From Enterobacter cloacae complex sp. R_G8 (GTDB taxonomy: Bacteria > Pseudomonadota > Gammaproteobacteria > Enterobacterales > Enterobacteriaceae), in assembly GCF_024599795.1 (NCBI RefSeq), contig NZ_CP102246.1, forward strand, positions 4,030,001 through 4,094,000: a DNA stretch of 64,000 nt, written 5' to 3'. The stretch's first letter is position 1. Every line of letters starts with the position of its first letter. The position numbers were made by a program, and so were the translations under genes. Of this stretch, positions 10,809 through 22,664 are shown piece by piece. Below the pieces are notes generated by a model. It was not told the origin of the DNA. It saw nothing but the letters and a program-made list of their open reading frames with translations, and made no database searches.

Positions 10809-12128
10809 TTAATGGGCGTTCGATGCGACCTGACGCCCTGCAGCACGATCCCAGATAATGGCCAGAACCAGTGCAACAACGGTAGGCATCAGCCAGGCCA
10901 GACCTTGCTCAGACAGCGGCAGACGCTGTGTCCAGGCTGGCAGTATTTGAGCAAACGCTGATGCTTTAATCCCGTCAAGGATACCAAAAATCAGGCTGAT
11001 AAACATGGCTGGCGCAATAATTCGCGAGGAGTTATTCCACCACGGGCGCGTAAAGCTCAACACCACCAGCACGATACACGGCGGATAGATGGCCGTCAGC
11101 ACCGGAATGGAAACCTGGATCAGGTGGCTCAGACCAAGGTTAGACACCGCCATGGAGAAGAGGCCAAGGATAAACACCAGCGTGCGGTAAGAGAGCGGCA
11201 GGTACTGGGCAAAGAACTCCGCACAGGCGCAGGTCAGGCCAACCGCCGTCACCAGGCAGGCCAGGAAGATCAGGGCAGCCAGCAGCATACTGCCTGCGCC
11301 ACCAAAGGTGTGCTGGACGTAAGCGTGGAGGATTGCCGCACCATTCGCGTTCTGATCCACCAGCGTCGCGCTATCGGAACCCAGGCGGAACAGCGCCAGA
11401 TAGAGCAGCGTCAGGCCCACACCGGCCATCAGACCAGCCCAGATGGTATAGCGGGTCAGCAGACGCGCTTCGGTCACACCACGGGAACGCGCGGCGTTCA
11501 CGATAACGATACCAAACACCATCGCGCCCAGCGTATCCATTGTCAGATAGCCGTTCACAAATCCGTTAGAGAAGGCCGCGTTTTGGTACGCATCCATTGC
11601 ACTGCTGATCGGACCCGCAGGCCAGATAATGGCCGCCACCGCCAGCACGATCAGCGCGATAATTTTGAGGGGGGCCAGGAAGTTACCCACGGTATCCAGC
11701 AGTTTGCCTGGATAGAGGGAGACCAGAATGACAATCGCGAAGTAGACCAGGCTGTAGATGAACAGCGGCATCGCGCCGTCACCGGTCAGCGGCGCAATCC
11801 CCACTTCGAAGGAGACGGTAGCGGTACGCGGGGTCGCAAACAGCGGGCCAACGGCCAGATAGCACACCGTCGCCAGCAGAACGCCAGCCACTTTACCAAT
11901 CGGGGTGCTGAGGCTATCCACGCCACCGCCAACTTTCGCCAGCGCAACCACGGTCAATACCGGCAGGCCCACGGCAGTAATCAGGAAACCAAACGCTGCT
12001 GTCCAGACGTGTTCACCCGCCTGTAAGCCAACCATTGGAGGAAAAATGATGTTACCTGCGCCAACGAACAGCGCAAATGTCATAAAGCCCAGCGCGATGA
12101 TGTCACGCGATTTTAAGTGATGGGTCAT
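10809..12128 (-). CDS. brnQ: Branched-chain amino acid transporter BrnQ
   Basis: Sodium- or proton-coupled uptake of leucine, isoleucine and valine across the inner membrane (LIVCS family). The protein is 439 residues with about 12 membrane segments; the N-terminus [20 protein letters not shown] and the following GAGNIIFPP motif are characteristic. It follows phoR at a distance of 409 bases, so it is expected to have its own promoter in that gap. The order phoB-phoR-brnQ-proY-malZ is conserved with E. coli. Confidence 0.95.
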   Translation of the reverse strand: MTHHLKSRDIIALGFMTFALFVGAGNIIFPPMVGLQAGEHVWTAAFGFLITAVGLPVLTVVALAKVGGGVDSLSTPIGKVAGVLLATVCYLAVGPLFATPRTATVSFEVGIAPLTGDGAMPLFIYSLVYFAIVILVSLYPGKLLDTVGNFLAPLKIIALIVLAVAAIIWPAGPISSAMDAYQNAAFSNGFVNGYLTMDTLGAMVFGIVIVNAARSRGVTEARLLTRYTIWAGLMAGVGLTLLYLALFRLGSDSATLVDQNANGAAILHAYVQHTFGGAGSMLLAALIFLACLVTAVGLTCACAEFFAQYLPLSYRTLVFILGLFSMAVSNLGLSHLIQVSIPVLTAIYPPCIVLVVLSFTRPWWNNSSRIIAPAMFISLIFGILDGIKASAFAQILPAWTQRLPLSEQGLAWLMPTVVALVLAIIWDRAAGRQVASNAH

Positions 12129-12309
12129 AAAACCTTACTGCCTGTGGATGTCGTGTTGAATATATTGAGATTTTCGCCATCCGTGACGGGACGATACAGC
12201 GGAAATTTTGCTCAATTTCAGCGGGATATGCTCCCGTCCTGGCGTGGAGAAGAATAGTTTTTCGATTTACCACGCAAATACAGTCGGTCTGACAGTATCT
12301 GGGGGGCAA

Positions 12310-12332
12310 TTTAAACGCTTATAACGTTTAAA
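12310..12332. promoter_or_regulatory. Inverted repeat, possible operator upstream of brnQ
   Basis: TTTAAACG - CTTATAA - CGTTTAAA, eight perfectly matched bases on each side, about 180 bases upstream of brnQ. The symmetry suits a dimeric DNA-binding protein. Which regulator binds is not known; Lrp is a general candidate for a branched-chain amino acid transporter but its motif is not clearly matched. Confidence 0.35.
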
Positions 12333-12480
12333 GGCAAGGTGGGATCGTAAAACCAGAACAATATACCAGCATGAAAATACCAACCAGAATAATTCGCTAA
12401 TATCATGAAAAACCCATGGCTAATCATGCGAACAAAAAAGCATCAGCCGTATAAAATTCATTCACGTTTCGCTTTACTGC

Positions 12481-12511
12481 AAAGCAAACGGGCCAGCAAA
12501 GGCTGACCCGT
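12481..12511 (-). terminator. Probable phoR terminator
   Basis: On the phoR strand, ACGGGTCAGC pairs with GCTGGCCCGT with one U-G pair and a short loop, followed by TTTGCTTTG. It starts 27 bases after the phoR stop codon. Confidence 0.6.
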
Positions 12512-12537
12512 GGAAAGGTAAAATGACACACCTGCTG

Positions 12538-13833
12538 TCAGGCGATTTTTTTGGCAATTAATCGTTCCGGAATGACGAAACTAAAACGGGTTCCTTTGCC
12601 CAGCGTGCTTTGAATATCGAGACGGCTTTCATGGTGATTCACCGCGTGCTTCACAATCGCCAGCCCCAGCCCGCTTCCCCCGGTTTGCCGGGAGCGTGCT
12701 TTATCCACCCGGTAAAACCGCTCGGTCAGACGTGGAAGATGCTCAGGCGCAATGCCCGGCCCGTTGTCCTCGACGCTAAACTCAGCACCCACTGGCGTCT
12801 GCTGCCAGCGCACCACAATATCCGTTCCTTCAGGAGTATGATTAACCGCGTTATAGACCAGGTTAGAGATAGCGCTCCGCAGTTCATCCTCGCTTCCGAG
12901 CACCTTCAGACTGTTATCGACGTCAAAGGTCAGATGATGCTTTTTATGGCTTAAGGTTTGCGCTTCGCGTTCCACCACCCGCAGCATCATCGGTACGTCG
13001 ATGGTGTCATTTAAGGCAAGCGTCGGGGCCGCCTCAATCTTCGACAGCGTAAGCAGCTGCTTCACCAGCCCTTCCATACGGTGCGTCTGCTCGCGCATGG
13101 TATGCAGCGCTTTCTCACGCGGCGCACCTTCAAGCGTCTGCTCCTGCATCATTTCCAGATAGCCCTGCAGTACCGTCAGCGGCGTGCGCAGCTCGTGGCT
13201 CACGTTCGCAAAGAAGTTGCGTCTTGCCCCTTCCAGCTGGTGCATCTGGGTGACGTCACGCGCCACCATCAGCCACTGCTGATCGCTGTAGGGCATCACC
13301 CGAATTTCAAGATGGCGACCATTGTTGAGCTTCAGATTGTGCGGACGCGAGAAATCACGTTTTTTCAGATACTGCGTGAACTCCGGGTAACGCAGAAGGT
13401 TGAGGATGTTCTGGCCATTATCGTCCGGCCAGCGCAGGCCCAGCAGCTGTTGGGCGAGACCGTTACACCAGAAGATCGTCCCCTCTTCCGTGGTCAGAAT
13501 GACCGCATCCGGCAGCGATTCCGCACCGCTGCGAAAGCGTTTGATCAGGCTTCCCAGCTCGCGACGGCGCTTTTTATTACGCATCTGCATCTGGTGCAGA
13601 CCGTAAAGCAGCGGCTCCCAGCTCCCGCTTCCCGGCGGAGGCGTCATACTTCTGTCAACCCATAGCCACCAGGAAAGGCGCAGCAGGTTCCAGAAATGCC
13701 AGATCAGCAGCCCAGTCACGGACGCCAGCAGAAACCACGGCAGGTATCCAAGAAAGGCCCCCAAAATGAAGGCCGGAATACAACATAAGATCAGTTCAAA
13801 GACGAGCCTTTTCCATGACAGACGTTCCAGCAC
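12538..13833 (-). CDS. phoR: Phosphate regulon sensor histidine kinase PhoR
   Basis: Inner-membrane kinase that phosphorylates PhoB under phosphate limitation and dephosphorylates it otherwise, under control of the Pst transporter and PhoU. The 431 residues comprise two N-terminal membrane segments (about 10-60), a basic cytoplasmic linker, a PAS domain (about 95-190), the DHp domain with phospho-accepting histidine in [10 protein letters not shown], and a HATPase domain with [10 protein letters not shown] (N box), DNGPGIAP (G1) and GGSGLGLAI (G2). It follows phoB by 21 bases in one operon controlled by the Pho box ahead of phoB. Confidence 0.97.
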   Translation of the reverse strand: MLERLSWKRLVFELILCCIPAFILGAFLGYLPWFLLASVTGLLIWHFWNLLRLSWWLWVDRSMTPPPGSGSWEPLLYGLHQMQMRNKKRRRELGSLIKRFRSGAESLPDAVILTTEEGTIFWCNGLAQQLLGLRWPDDNGQNILNLLRYPEFTQYLKKRDFSRPHNLKLNNGRHLEIRVMPYSDQQWLMVARDVTQMHQLEGARRNFFANVSHELRTPLTVLQGYLEMMQEQTLEGAPREKALHTMREQTHRMEGLVKQLLTLSKIEAAPTLALNDTIDVPMMLRVVEREAQTLSHKKHHLTFDVDNSLKVLGSEDELRSAISNLVYNAVNHTPEGTDIVVRWQQTPVGAEFSVEDNGPGIAPEHLPRLTERFYRVDKARSRQTGGSGLGLAIVKHAVNHHESRLDIQSTLGKGTRFSFVIPERLIAKKIA

Positions 13834-13854
13834 GCGTCACACTCCTGTCATTGT

Positions 13855-14544
13855 TCAGAAACGGGTAGAAAAACGATAACCCGTGCCGCGGACCGTCTGT
13901 ACCATGCGATCGTGGCCGCTCAGTTCCAGCGCTTTACGCAGGCGGCGGATATGTACGTCAACCGTCCGGTCTTCGACATACACGTTAGTTCCCCAGACGT
14001 TATTCAGCAACTGCTCGCGGCTGTAAACACGCTCCGGGTGAGTCATAAAGAAATGCAGGAGTTTGAATTCGGTAGGCCCCATGTCGAGGGGATTTTCGCC
14101 CGTCATAACGCGGTGCGAGGTCGGATCAAGGCTCAGGCCCTGCATCTCAATGACCTCTTCCACCGCCATCGGTGAAATACGGCGCATCACAGCTTTAATG
14201 CGGGCAACCAGCTCTTTCGGTGAGAAGGGTTTGGTAATGTAATCGTCTGCGCCAGTCTCCAGGCCGCGCACGCGATCTTCCTCTTCACCGCGCGCGGTAA
14301 GCATGACAACGGGGATATCGCGGGTCATCGCTTCACGCTTGATGTGTTTGATAAACTGCAGTCCGGAGCCGCCAGGCAACATCCAGTCAAGCAGGATCAG
14401 ATCGGGCCAGGGTTCATTCAGCTGGTTCACCGCGCTGTCATAATCTTCCGCTTCAACTGGCTGGAAGCCATTTTGTTCGAGCACGAAGCACACCATTTCA
14501 CGAATTGGAGCTTCATCTTCTACGACCAGAATACGTCTCGCCAT
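13855..14544 (-). CDS. phoB: Phosphate regulon response regulator PhoB
   Basis: OmpR/PhoB-family transcription activator of the phosphate regulon. At 229 residues it has the E. coli length: an N-terminal receiver domain with the acidic pair VEDE, phosphorylation site in LILLDWMLP, and lysine in YITKPFSP, then a C-terminal winged-helix DNA-binding domain with the [10 protein letters not shown] recognition helix. A Pho box lies about 60-85 bases upstream, so it is autoregulated. It is divergent from sbcD, and phoA and psiF in this same window are expected targets. Confidence 0.98.
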   Translation of the reverse strand: MARRILVVEDEAPIREMVCFVLEQNGFQPVEAEDYDSAVNQLNEPWPDLILLDWMLPGGSGLQFIKHIKREAMTRDIPVVMLTARGEEEDRVRGLETGADDYITKPFSPKELVARIKAVMRRISPMAVEEVIEMQGLSLDPTSHRVMTGENPLDMGPTEFKLLHFFMTHPERVYSREQLLNNVWGTNVYVEDRTVDVHIRRLRKALELSGHDRMVQTVRGTGYRFSTRF

Positions 14545-14606
14545 ACTTTGCCCTGTCTTATCTTATTTAAGTTACAAGTTTGTAATGCGGCGTCATTATG
14601 CGTCAG

Positions 14607-14628
14607 ATTTATGACAGATTTATGAAAA
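14607..14628 (-). promoter_or_regulatory. Pho box of the phoBR operon
   Basis: On the phoB strand two 11-base repeats, TTTTCATAAAT and CTGTCATAAAT, match the Pho box repeat CTGTCATA(A/T)A(A/T). The second repeat is perfect. Position, 63-84 bases before the phoB start codon, is as in E. coli. Confidence 0.9.
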
Positions 14629-14694
14629 ACAGTACCACGTAAAATGGCAAACCGTTGTTTTATTACAGCGGTTATTTTCCAGCTTCTGAAAGTT

Positions 14695-14700
14695 TATAAT
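14695..14700 (+). promoter_or_regulatory. Possible -10 element of sbcDC
   Basis: A perfect TATAAT lies 31 bases upstream of the sbcD start codon. The sequence at 17-base spacing (TTATTT) is only a weak -35, so promoter strength is uncertain. Confidence 0.4.
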
Positions 14701-14731
14701 CCCCATTCCCTTTTTTTGCCACGGATTCGCT

Positions 14732-15937
14732 ATGCGCATATTACACACCTCGGACTGGCATCTGGGTCAAAACTTTTACAGCAAGAGCCGGGCAGCGGAG
14801 CATGAAGCGTTCCTGAACTGGCTGCTGGACACGGCCCGATCGCACGAGGTGGATGCGATTATTGTTGCGGGTGACATTTTCGACACCGGTTCGCCGCCAA
14901 GCTATGCGCGTGAGCTCTACAACCGCTTCGTGGTAAATCTGCAACAAACCGGCTGTCATCTGGTGATTGTCGCCGGTAACCATGACTCCGTCGCAACGCT
15001 GAATGAATCCCGCGACATCCTGGCCTTCCTTAACACTACCGTGGTGGCCAGTGCCGGACATGCGCCGCAGATCCTGAAAAAACGTGACGGTACACCGGGG
15101 GCGGTGCTGTGCCCGGTTCCCTTCCTGCGCCCACGCGATATCGTGCAGAGTCAGGCGGGGATGTCAGGCGGGGAAAAACAGCAGCATCTGCTGCAGAGCA
15201 TCACTGACTATTATCACCAACAATATACCGATGCCTGCGCCCTGCGCGGTGAGCAGGCCATTCCGGTGATTGCCACCGGGCACCTCACCACCGTCGGTGC
15301 CAGTAAAAGTGACGCGGTACGTGACATCTATATTGGCACGCTGGACGCCTTCCCGGCACAACATTTCCCGCCAGCGGATTATATCGCGCTCGGACATATT
15401 CACCGGGCACAGGTCATTGGCGGTTGCGAGCACATTCGCTACTGCGGCTCACCCATTGCGCTCAGTTTTGATGAGACCGGCAAAGCCAAATGTGTTCATC
15501 TGGTGAGCTTTAACGAGGGCAAACTCAGCGCCGTGGCGTCGCTGGAGGTGCCCGTCACCCAACCGCTGGCGGTGCTGAAGGGCGATCTGGCGGCCATTAC
15601 CGCCCAGCTGGAGCAATGGCGCGGTGTCGAGCTAAATCCCCCCATCTGGCTGGATATCGAAATCACAACCGACGACTATCTGCATGATATGCAGCGTAAA
15701 ATCCAGGCACTGACGGAAGATCTGCCCGTCGAGGTCTTACTGGTACGCCGCAGCCGCGAACAGCGCGAGAAAGTTCTACTGGGTGCGCAACGTGAAACGC
15801 TCAGCGAACTGAAGGTGGAAGAGGTATTTGAACGCCGACTGTCGCAGGAAGAGATTGACGACACAACGCGCGCAAGGCTTAACGAGCTGTTCCGCCATAC
15901 TCTGCACGCGCTTACTGATGAGGAAGACAACGCATGA
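14732..15937 (+). CDS. sbcD: Nuclease SbcCD subunit D
   Basis: Mre11-like metallophosphoesterase that, with SbcC, cleaves DNA hairpins and protein-blocked ends. The 401 residues carry the phosphoesterase motifs HTSDWHLG (metal ligands Asp and His), [16 protein letters not shown] and, further on, GHIHRAQ. The length matches E. coli SbcD (about 400). The stop overlaps the sbcC start by four bases (ATGA), so the two subunits are translationally coupled. It is divergent from phoB. Confidence 0.97.
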   Translation: MRILHTSDWHLGQNFYSKSRAAEHEAFLNWLLDTARSHEVDAIIVAGDIFDTGSPPSYARELYNRFVVNLQQTGCHLVIVAGNHDSVATLNESRDILAFLNTTVVASAGHAPQILKKRDGTPGAVLCPVPFLRPRDIVQSQAGMSGGEKQQHLLQSITDYYHQQYTDACALRGEQAIPVIATGHLTTVGASKSDAVRDIYIGTLDAFPAQHFPPADYIALGHIHRAQVIGGCEHIRYCGSPIALSFDETGKAKCVHLVSFNEGKLSAVASLEVPVTQPLAVLKGDLAAITAQLEQWRGVELNPPIWLDIEITTDDYLHDMQRKIQALTEDLPVEVLLVRRSREQREKVLLGAQRETLSELKVEEVFERRLSQEEIDDTTRARLNELFRHTLHALTDEEDNA

Positions 15938-18900
15938 AAATTCTGAGCCTGCGTCTGAAAAACCTCAACTCCCTGAAGGGCGAGTGGAAAATTGATTTTA
16001 CCGCTGAGCCGTTTGCCAGCAACGGACTGTTCGCCATTACCGGCGCGACCGGTGCCGGAAAAACCACCCTGCTCGACGCCATCTGTCTGGCCCTTTACCA
16101 CGAAACGCCCCGTCTGCAAAAAGTCTCCCAGGCACAAAACGACCTGATGACCCGCGATACTGCCGAGTGCCTGGCCGAGGTGGAGTTTGAGGTAAAAGGC
16201 ACCGCATACCGCGCGTTCTGGAGCCAGAACCGCGCGCGAAATCAGCCAGACGGGAACCTGCAGGCACCGCGCGTCGAACTGGCGCGCTGTGAAGACGGTA
16301 AAATTCTGGCCGACAAAGTGACGGATAAACTGGAGCAAACCGCCGCGCTCACCGGGCTGGATTATGGCCGTTTTACCCGTTCAATGTTGCTCTCTCAGGG
16401 GCAATTTGCCGCCTTCCTCAATGCGAAACCGGGCGATCGCGCCGAACTGCTGGAGGAGCTGACCGGTACGGAGATCTACGGCCAGATTTCAGCAATGGTG
16501 TTCGAGAAACATAAAGCCGCCCGTACCGCGCTTGAGAAGTGCGAGGCGCAGGCCGCAGGCGTGGTGCTACTGAGCGAAGCGCAACAACAGCAGTTACAGC
16601 AGAGTTTGCAGGCACTTACTGAGGAAGAGAAAACCCTGCTGACTCAGCAGCAGAACCAACAGCGAGATTTTCAGTGGCTGACGCGCAACGACGAGCTTAT
16701 TCGCGAGCAACAGCGCGTCATGCTCATGCAACAGCAGGCGCAGCAGGCCCTGACGGAGGCCGCGCCTGAGCTGGCAAAGCTCCAGCTTGCGCAGCCCGCC
16801 GCCCAGCTTCGCCCCCTGTGGGATAGCCAGCAAGAGCAGACCACGCGCCTCGGGCAGACAAAACAGCGCATTGTCGAAGTAAATACTCGCTTACAGGCCA
16901 AAACCGCGCAGCGCTCGCGCATCCGACTTACGGCACTGCGTACCCATCAACAACTGCAGATCGATCTGACAACCCAGGCAACATGGCTTGCGGCGCATGA
17001 GCGTTACCGCGTGTGGGGCCAGGAGATTGCCGGCTGGCGCGCCCATTTCGCGCAGTTGAACCGCGATAAACATCAGATTGCCACACTTGCAGCACGTGTT
17101 GCGGAATTACGTCAGAAGCTCGCCGACATGCCGGAAAACGCCCTGACGCTGACGGCGGATGACGTCGCGGCGGCAATGGAGCAACAGTCCCGGTCACGCC
17201 CTTTCCGTCAGCGTCTGACGTCACTTCATGCCCGCTATCAGCCACTGCAAAAACGGCTGCAGCAGAACGCGGATACCCGGCAAAAGGCGCAGGCCGAGCA
17301 GGTAAAACTCAATGAAACGCTCACGCTTCGCCGCCAGCAGTACAAAGAAAAAAACCAGCACTATGTCGATCTGAAAGCATTGTGCGAAAGCGAAGCGACG
17401 ATCAAAAAGCTGGAAAACTACCGTTCGCAGCTTGAGGCGGGTAAACCCTGCCCACTGTGCGGTTCCAGTGAACATCCTGCCGTTGAGACGTATCAGGCGC
17501 TTGAACTCACCGATAACCAGCGACGCCGGGATGCGCTGGAAAAAGAGGTCGCCGCGCTGAAAGACGAAGGCCTGTTGGTGCTGGGACAGGTCAATGCCCT
17601 GACGCAGCAGATCCAGCGAGAAACAGACGAAGCACAGACGCTCTCTCAGGAAGAGCAAGCGCTCACTAAAGAGTGGCAGGAGGTCTGCGCCACCCTGAAT
17701 ATCTCATTGAATATTCAGGAAGATATTGCCCCGTGGATGAACGAGCAGGAACAGTACGAACGTCAGCTCTATCAGCTCAGCCAGCGCCTGACCCTGCAAC
17801 ATCAGCTTAACGAACAGCAAGCGCAGGAGCGCCAGTATCAGCAGCAGCTGTCGGCTACGCGGCAGGCGCTGGAAAACGCCCTGCTCGCACTGTCACTGAA
17901 CGTTCCTGAAGAGGGATCAGAAGCCGCCTGGCTGCAGGCCCGGGAAGCGGAATTCAACCTGTGGCAGGAAAAACAGACGCAGCATGCGGCGATTCAGGAA
18001 CGCATTAATATCCTGAAACCTCTACTCGACACGCTTCCGGCAGGCGATGACACCGAGGCGGAACCGGCCATTCCTGAGAACTGGCGCGAGATCCACGACG
18101 AATGCCTGTCCCTGCAAAGCCAGCTTGCCACCCTGCAGCAGCAGGAGGGTCTGGAAAGCGAGCGGCTACAGCACGCCACAACGCAGTTTGCCACCGCCCT
18201 GGCAGCCAGCTGCTTCGCCAATCGGGAGGCCTTTCTCGCCGCGCTGCTGGATGAAGAGACCATCCGCCGTCTTGAGCAACGCAAGCAGGTACTGGAGAGC
18301 CAGCTTCAGCAGGTAATCGCGCTCTGCGGGCAGGCTGAACAGCAGTTGCAGGCCCACCAGAGCCAGCGACCGGAAGGGCTGGACGCGAACGCGCAAACCC
18401 TGCAGGCACAGCTACAGCAGCTGGCGCAGCTGCTTCGTGACAACACCACCCATCAGGGGGAGATCCGCCAGCAGCTTAAGCAGGACAGCGATAACCGTCA
18501 GCATCAGCTGGCGCTGATGCAGCAAATTAACGAGGCCTCACGTCAGGCCGAAGACTGGGGTTATCTGAATGCGCTGATAGGCTCCAGCACCGGGGATAAG
18601 TTCCGCAAATTCGCCCAGGGTCTGACACTGGATAATCTGGTCTGGCTCGCCAACCAACAGCTTAATCGCCTGCACGGGCGCTATCTGCTCCAGCGTAAAG
18701 TCAGCGACGCACTGGAGCTGGAGGTGGTTGATACCTGGCAGGCCGATGCCGTGCGCGATACCCGCACGCTCTCTGGCGGCGAAAGCTTCCTCGTCAGTCT
18801 TGCGCTGGCGCTGGCGCTTTCTGACCTGGTGAGTCACAAAACGCGAATCGATTCGCTGTTCCTGGATGAAGGTTTTGGCACGCTCGACAGCGAAACGCTG

Positions 18901-19065
18901 GACACCGCGCTGGATGCGCTCGACGCGCTAAACGCCACCGGGAAAACCATCGGCGTGATAAGCCACGTCGAGGCCATGAAGGAGCGTATTCCGGTGCAGA
19001 TCAAAGTGAAGAAGATTAATGGACTGGGGTATAGCAGGCTGGATAAGGAGTATGCGGTGCAGTGA
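15934..19065 (+). CDS. sbcC: Nuclease SbcCD subunit C (Rad50-like ATPase)
   Basis: SMC-type ATPase partner of SbcD, acting on palindromic and hairpin DNA. The 1043-residue protein has the Walker A motif GATGAGKTT near the N-terminus, two very long glutamine-rich coiled coils, the zinc-hook CPLC at residues 506-509 in the centre, and near the C-terminus the ABC signature LSGGESFL and Walker B LFLDEGFG. Length is near the family value (1048 in E. coli). It overlaps sbcD by four bases. The gene is followed by a palindromic repeat instead of E. coli araJ. Confidence 0.97.
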   Translation: MKILSLRLKNLNSLKGEWKIDFTAEPFASNGLFAITGATGAGKTTLLDAICLALYHETPRLQKVSQAQNDLMTRDTAECLAEVEFEVKGTAYRAFWSQNRARNQPDGNLQAPRVELARCEDGKILADKVTDKLEQTAALTGLDYGRFTRSMLLSQGQFAAFLNAKPGDRAELLEELTGTEIYGQISAMVFEKHKAARTALEKCEAQAAGVVLLSEAQQQQLQQSLQALTEEEKTLLTQQQNQQRDFQWLTRNDELIREQQRVMLMQQQAQQALTEAAPELAKLQLAQPAAQLRPLWDSQQEQTTRLGQTKQRIVEVNTRLQAKTAQRSRIRLTALRTHQQLQIDLTTQATWLAAHERYRVWGQEIAGWRAHFAQLNRDKHQIATLAARVAELRQKLADMPENALTLTADDVAAAMEQQSRSRPFRQRLTSLHARYQPLQKRLQQNADTRQKAQAEQVKLNETLTLRRQQYKEKNQHYVDLKALCESEATIKKLENYRSQLEAGKPCPLCGSSEHPAVETYQALELTDNQRRRDALEKEVAALKDEGLLVLGQVNALTQQIQRETDEAQTLSQEEQALTKEWQEVCATLNISLNIQEDIAPWMNEQEQYERQLYQLSQRLTLQHQLNEQQAQERQYQQQLSATRQALENALLALSLNVPEEGSEAAWLQAREAEFNLWQEKQTQHAAIQERINILKPLLDTLPAGDDTEAEPAIPENWREIHDECLSLQSQLATLQQQEGLESERLQHATTQFATALAASCFANREAFLAALLDEETIRRLEQRKQVLESQLQQVIALCGQAEQQLQAHQSQRPEGLDANAQTLQAQLQQLAQLLRDNTTHQGEIRQQLKQDSDNRQHQLALMQQINEASRQAEDWGYLNALIGSSTGDKFRKFAQGLTLDNLVWLANQQLNRLHGRYLLQRKVSDALELEVVDTWQADAVRDTRTLSGGESFLVSLALALALSDLVSHKTRIDSLFLDEGFGTLDSETLDTALDALDALNATGKTIGVISHVEAMKERIPVQIKVKKINGLGYSRLDKEYAVQ

Positions 19066-19088
19066 AAGGCGGATCGGTGCGGTCTGGT

Positions 19089-19123
19089 GCCCTCACCCTG
19101 GCCCTCTCCCACAGGGAGAGGGT
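19089..19123. repeat. Intergenic palindrome of the CCCTCTCCC/GGGAGAGGG family
   Basis: Stem CCCTCTCCC (19102-19110) / GGGAGAGGG (19114-19122) with an ACA loop, preceded by CCCTCACCCTGG. It lies between the convergent sbcC and mak genes and could terminate both. Confidence 0.8.
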
Positions 19124-19163
19124 ACAAACATTAAAAACCGCAACGTGCGTTGCTGTTTTGCTT

Positions 19164-20069
19164 TTATTCCGGCCATAACCACGCTGCGCCGCGCACGCCG
19201 CTGGAGTCTCCGTGGACGGCTTTGCGGATTGGGGTTTCGCATTCGCCACCGAAGACCCACTGTTTGACGAGAGCAGGCACCGTTGCGTACAGCCGGTCGA
19301 CATTGCTCATCCCACCGCCCAGCACAATCACATCAGGATCGAGAATGTTCACCACATGCGCCAGCGATTTCGCCAGCCGCATTTCGTAGCGGCTCAACGC
19401 CAGTTCCGCCACGGGATCCTGCTCCTCAACCAGGCGCATAATCTCGTTCCCCTTAAGCGGCTGACCGCTCAGGCGGTGGTAATCCGTGGCAAAACCGGTG
19501 CCGGAAATAAACGTCTCTATGCAGCCCTGTTTTCCACAGTAGCACGGCACTTCGACACGGTATTTGAGTTCATCTTCATCCATCCACGGCAAAGGGTTAT
19601 GTCCCCACTCCCCCGCCGTACCGTTACCGCCGATATGCGCACGCCCGCCGAACGCCACACCGGCCCCGCAGCCGGTACCGATGATGACAGCAAATACGGT
19701 CTGAGCCCCTGCCGCCGCACCGTCGATGGCCTCTGATACCGCCAGACAATTCGCGTCATTCGCCAGACGCACCTCGCGCTGCAGACGCGCGCTCAAATCT
19801 TTATCAAAGGGCTGGCCGTTGAGCCAGGTAGAGTTGGCGTTTTTCACCACCCCGGTATAAGGCGAAATGGACCCGGGAATGCCCATCCCGACGCTGCCGG
19901 CCTGTCCTGTCGCCTGCTCTGCCATCTCAACCAGCCGGGCAATCGTCTCGATAGTCTGGTGATAATCGTCGCGCGGCGTGGGCAGACGGTGACGGAAAAG
20001 TTGTTCCCCCTGCTCGCTCAGTGCGATGACTTCTGTTTTGGTGCCGCCCAAATCAATCCCAATACGCAC
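19164..20069 (-). CDS. mak: Fructokinase Mak (ROK family)
   Basis: Phosphorylates fructose with ATP in the cytoplasm; in E. coli it is poorly expressed. The start is taken as GTG at 20069, giving [15 protein letters not shown] and 301 residues (E. coli 302), because AGGAGAGTCT lies directly upstream; a longer frame starts at 20156 without family support. ROK features are present: the DLGGTKTE phosphate loop, the ROK zinc cluster in GHNPLPW...CYCGKQGC, and the IGTGCGAG adenosine motif. It is divergent from rdgC and convergent with sbcC. Confidence 0.95.
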   Translation of the reverse strand: MRIGIDLGGTKTEVIALSEQGEQLFRHRLPTPRDDYHQTIETIARLVEMAEQATGQAGSVGMGIPGSISPYTGVVKNANSTWLNGQPFDKDLSARLQREVRLANDANCLAVSEAIDGAAAGAQTVFAVIIGTGCGAGVAFGGRAHIGGNGTAGEWGHNPLPWMDEDELKYRVEVPCYCGKQGCIETFISGTGFATDYHRLSGQPLKGNEIMRLVEEQDPVAELALSRYEMRLAKSLAHVVNILDPDVIVLGGGMSNVDRLYATVPALVKQWVFGGECETPIRKAVHGDSSGVRGAAWLWPE

Positions 20070-20192
20070 AAGACTCTCCTCATTATTTTGATTATCAACA
20101 GAGTAGAAGCACGCTTCCCGATTAGCAATGCAAGCGATGCGACAATTCGTTATCATGCCCGCTGATTTAACGACAAGGCCGTGGAAATTATC

Positions 20193-21107
20193 ATGCTGTG
20201 GTTCAAAAATTTGATGGTTTACCGTCTCAGCCGCGACGTTTCGCTGCGTGCAGAAGAGATGGAAAAACAGTTAGCCGCTTATACCTTTTCCCCTTGCGGA
20301 AGCCAGGATATGGCAAAAACCGGTTGGGTTCCGCCAATGGGTTCACAAAGCGATGCCCTGACCCACGCCAGCAGCACGGGTCAAATCATTGTTTGCGCCC
20401 GTAAAGAAGAGAAAATCCTGCCCACGCCGGTGGTGAAGCAGGCGCTTGAAGCGAAAATTTTCAAGCTTGAAGCCGAACAGGGCCGTAAGCTGAAAAAGAC
20501 TGAAAAAGATTCTCTGAAAGACGAAGTGTTGCACTCCCTGCTGCCGCGCGCGTTTAGCCGCTTCAGCCAGACCATGATGTGGATCGATACCGTCAACGGG
20601 CTGATCATGGTGGACTGCGCCAGCGCCAAAAAAGCGGAAGATACGCTGGCCCTGCTGCGTAAGAGCATCGGCTCTTTACCGGTGGTGCCCCTGGCGCTGG
20701 AAACGCCAATTGAGTTAACCCTGACCGAATGGGTGCGCAGCGGCACGGCGGCACAAGGCTTCCAGATCCTTGATGAGGCCGAGCTGAAGGCCCTGCTTGA
20801 AGATGGCGGCGTCATCCGCGCGAAAAAGCAGGATCTGGTGAGCGACGAGATCGCCGTGCACATTGAAGCAGGCAAAGTGGTCACCAAACTCGCTCTCGAC
20901 TGGCAGCAGCGTATTCAGTTCGTGATGTGTGATGATGGCTCTGTTAAGCGTCTGAAGTTCTGCGATGAACTGCGCGATCAGAACGAAGATATCGATCGTG
21001 AAGATTACGCCCAGCGCTTTGATGCGGACTTTATCCTGATGACCGGCGAGTTGGCCGCGTTAATTCAGAATCTGGTGGAAGGCCTCGGCGGAGAAGCGCA
21101 GAGATAA
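20193..21107 (+). CDS. rdgC: Recombination-associated protein RdgC
   Basis: Ring-forming dimeric DNA-binding protein that limits RecA activity. From [14 protein letters not shown] it has 304 residues, one more than E. coli; a start 12 bases upstream is possible but not conserved. The whole length matches the family, including [10 protein letters not shown] and the C-terminal [22 protein letters not shown] type ending. Transcribed alone, divergent from mak, ending in a palindromic repeat shared with convergent ppnP. Confidence 0.97.
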   Translation: MLWFKNLMVYRLSRDVSLRAEEMEKQLAAYTFSPCGSQDMAKTGWVPPMGSQSDALTHASSTGQIIVCARKEEKILPTPVVKQALEAKIFKLEAEQGRKLKKTEKDSLKDEVLHSLLPRAFSRFSQTMMWIDTVNGLIMVDCASAKKAEDTLALLRKSIGSLPVVPLALETPIELTLTEWVRSGTAAQGFQILDEAELKALLEDGGVIRAKKQDLVSDEIAVHIEAGKVVTKLALDWQQRIQFVMCDDGSVKRLKFCDELRDQNEDIDREDYAQRFDADFILMTGELAALIQNLVEGLGGEAQR

Positions 21108-21110
21108 TTT

Positions 21111-21147
21111 TCCCTCCCCCTGACCCTCTCCCCAAAGGGGAGAGGGA
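21111..21147. repeat. CCCTCTCCCC/GGGGAGAGGG palindrome acting as a likely bidirectional terminator
   Basis: A 10-bp perfect stem (21124-21133 / 21137-21146) with an AAA loop between the convergent rdgC and ppnP genes. The flanking CCCTCCCCCTGA fits the extended consensus of the family. Confidence 0.8.
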
Positions 21148-21153
21148 AGAGGA

Positions 21154-21510
<357 letters not shown>

Positions 21511-21513
21511 TCA

Positions 21514-22197
21514 TCAGGCCAGCAATTCTGAGGCCAGACGCGCCATCAGAACATTCGACAACAGTACCGGTACATCAAGCGCTTTTTGCAGTAAATCGCG
21601 ATGATGCTGATGAAACCCCAGGCAGTCGAGAATTAACACATCTGCCCCGCGTTCCAGTAGCTCCTTCCCGGCCGCAATGAGTTTGGCCTCACTGTCCCAG
21701 AACGGATTTGCCAGGGCATACAGAGGCGTTTTTTCAAGCACCTGCCATTTTGCCTCCTGGTTATCCATCAGTTCTTCAATGGGCACAATCACCCCGACCT
21801 GGTGCCCGTCAACAATCGAGGCCACCAGTGGCGGAATGATCCGCATCGGCTCCAGCAAAATCGCATTACGAGCGACGAGTCCTTTGATGGGTGCGGTACT
21901 CATGAGCAAAATAACGTCATACCCTTGATTATCGAGCACTTCTATCACTCCCTGAAGCGCGCGCTCGACTTTCTGACGGGATACATGTGCCAGTTTACCG
22001 TCACTTAATAACGTCGCCAGGGGATCCTCCCCCGCCTCGACAGCGTAGTCTTCCATGACCTCTTCCCGGCTTATCTTACCCAGCAGGCTAAGATGCGTGA
22101 TCTGTTGTTCAGATACATGCTCGGTTAAGAGCGGTAATACTTCGCTTACAGGCACCACACCAATGGTGAGGATCGCCAACGTCGCCTTCATCTTCAT
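21514..22197 (-). CDS. aroM: AroM family protein
   Basis: AroM lies in the TyrR/TrpR-controlled aroL operon of E. coli but its function is not established; the sequence belongs to the Asp/Glu racemase-like superfamily. The 227 residues match E. coli AroM along their length, for example [13 protein letters not shown] and [15 protein letters not shown]. The start at 22197 has GGAAGG upstream. It is separated from yaiA by 231 bases without a gene, which may hold an internal promoter. Confidence 0.92.
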   Translation of the reverse strand: MKMKATLAILTIGVVPVSEVLPLLTEHVSEQQITHLSLLGKISREEVMEDYAVEAGEDPLATLLSDGKLAHVSRQKVERALQGVIEVLDNQGYDVILLMSTAPIKGLVARNAILLEPMRIIPPLVASIVDGHQVGVIVPIEELMDNQEAKWQVLEKTPLYALANPFWDSEAKLIAAGKELLERGADVLILDCLGFHQHHRDLLQKALDVPVLLSNVLMARLASELLA

Positions 22198-22428
22198 CGC
22201 CTTCCGTTACTACCAAAACTTTCACACAGGCACAGGCTCACTACGCTGTGCCGTTCATTTTTTCAACAAAACAGCACCAAGCGTAGCAGGTGATCCGCAC
22301 ACCGAAATGTAAAGATCGCCTGCCCATTTCGAAGCTACCTGTAATAACTAAATATTAACTCTTGCTTAACATTAACGATGAGTAAAAAGTGTGATGTGCG
22401 CACGGTATTAGGCCATTCAGGAATTGAC

Positions 22429-22620
22429 TCACGACTTATCGGGATCTTCGTAGCGCCGTTTGGCATCCAGCGCTTCCTGCTCGGTTTCGTGTTCGCTGAT
22501 CAGCGAGTCGGGTTTGGGGTGATCGGCACGCAGTTGATACCAGGTCACGGTGCGATCGCCCTGGCCTTTTTCTATGGTAACGATACGTGCTTCACGCGGA
22601 TAGGGAGGTCTGGTTGGCAT
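22429..22620 (-). CDS. yaiA: YaiA family protein
   Basis: Small conserved protein of 63 residues, [14 protein letters not shown], found between aroL and aroM in enterobacteria. It has no transmembrane segment or signal peptide and is rich in charged residues. Function is unknown. It is 44 bases downstream of aroL, so it is very probably in the aroL operon. Confidence 0.9.
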   Translation of the reverse strand: MPTRPPYPREARIVTIEKGQGDRTVTWYQLRADHPKPDSLISEHETEQEALDAKRRYEDPDKS

Positions 22621-22664
22621 AGCTCATCCTTTTATTATGTCAGAGCTATAAGTATAGACGGCGG

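Larger units (their letters stand above)
12129..12537. other. brnQ upstream region, no gene seen
   Basis: 409 bases between the phoR stop and the brnQ start. The phoR-proximal end holds a terminator-like hairpin. The middle (12310-12332) has a perfect 8-bp inverted repeat TTTAAACG / CGTTTAAA around a 7-base centre, which could be an operator. The central part is AT-rich. No convincing open reading frame with a ribosome site was found; the brnQ promoter must lie here. Confidence 0.6.

Noticed and set aside
11124..12026. 300-codon plus-strand frame opposite brnQ
   Set aside because: Same antisense shadow effect as for proY.
12469..12487. Shared TTTACTGCAAAGC string upstream of brnQ and near aroL (about 23262)
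   Set aside because: Only a short match; no consensus of a known regulator and could be chance.
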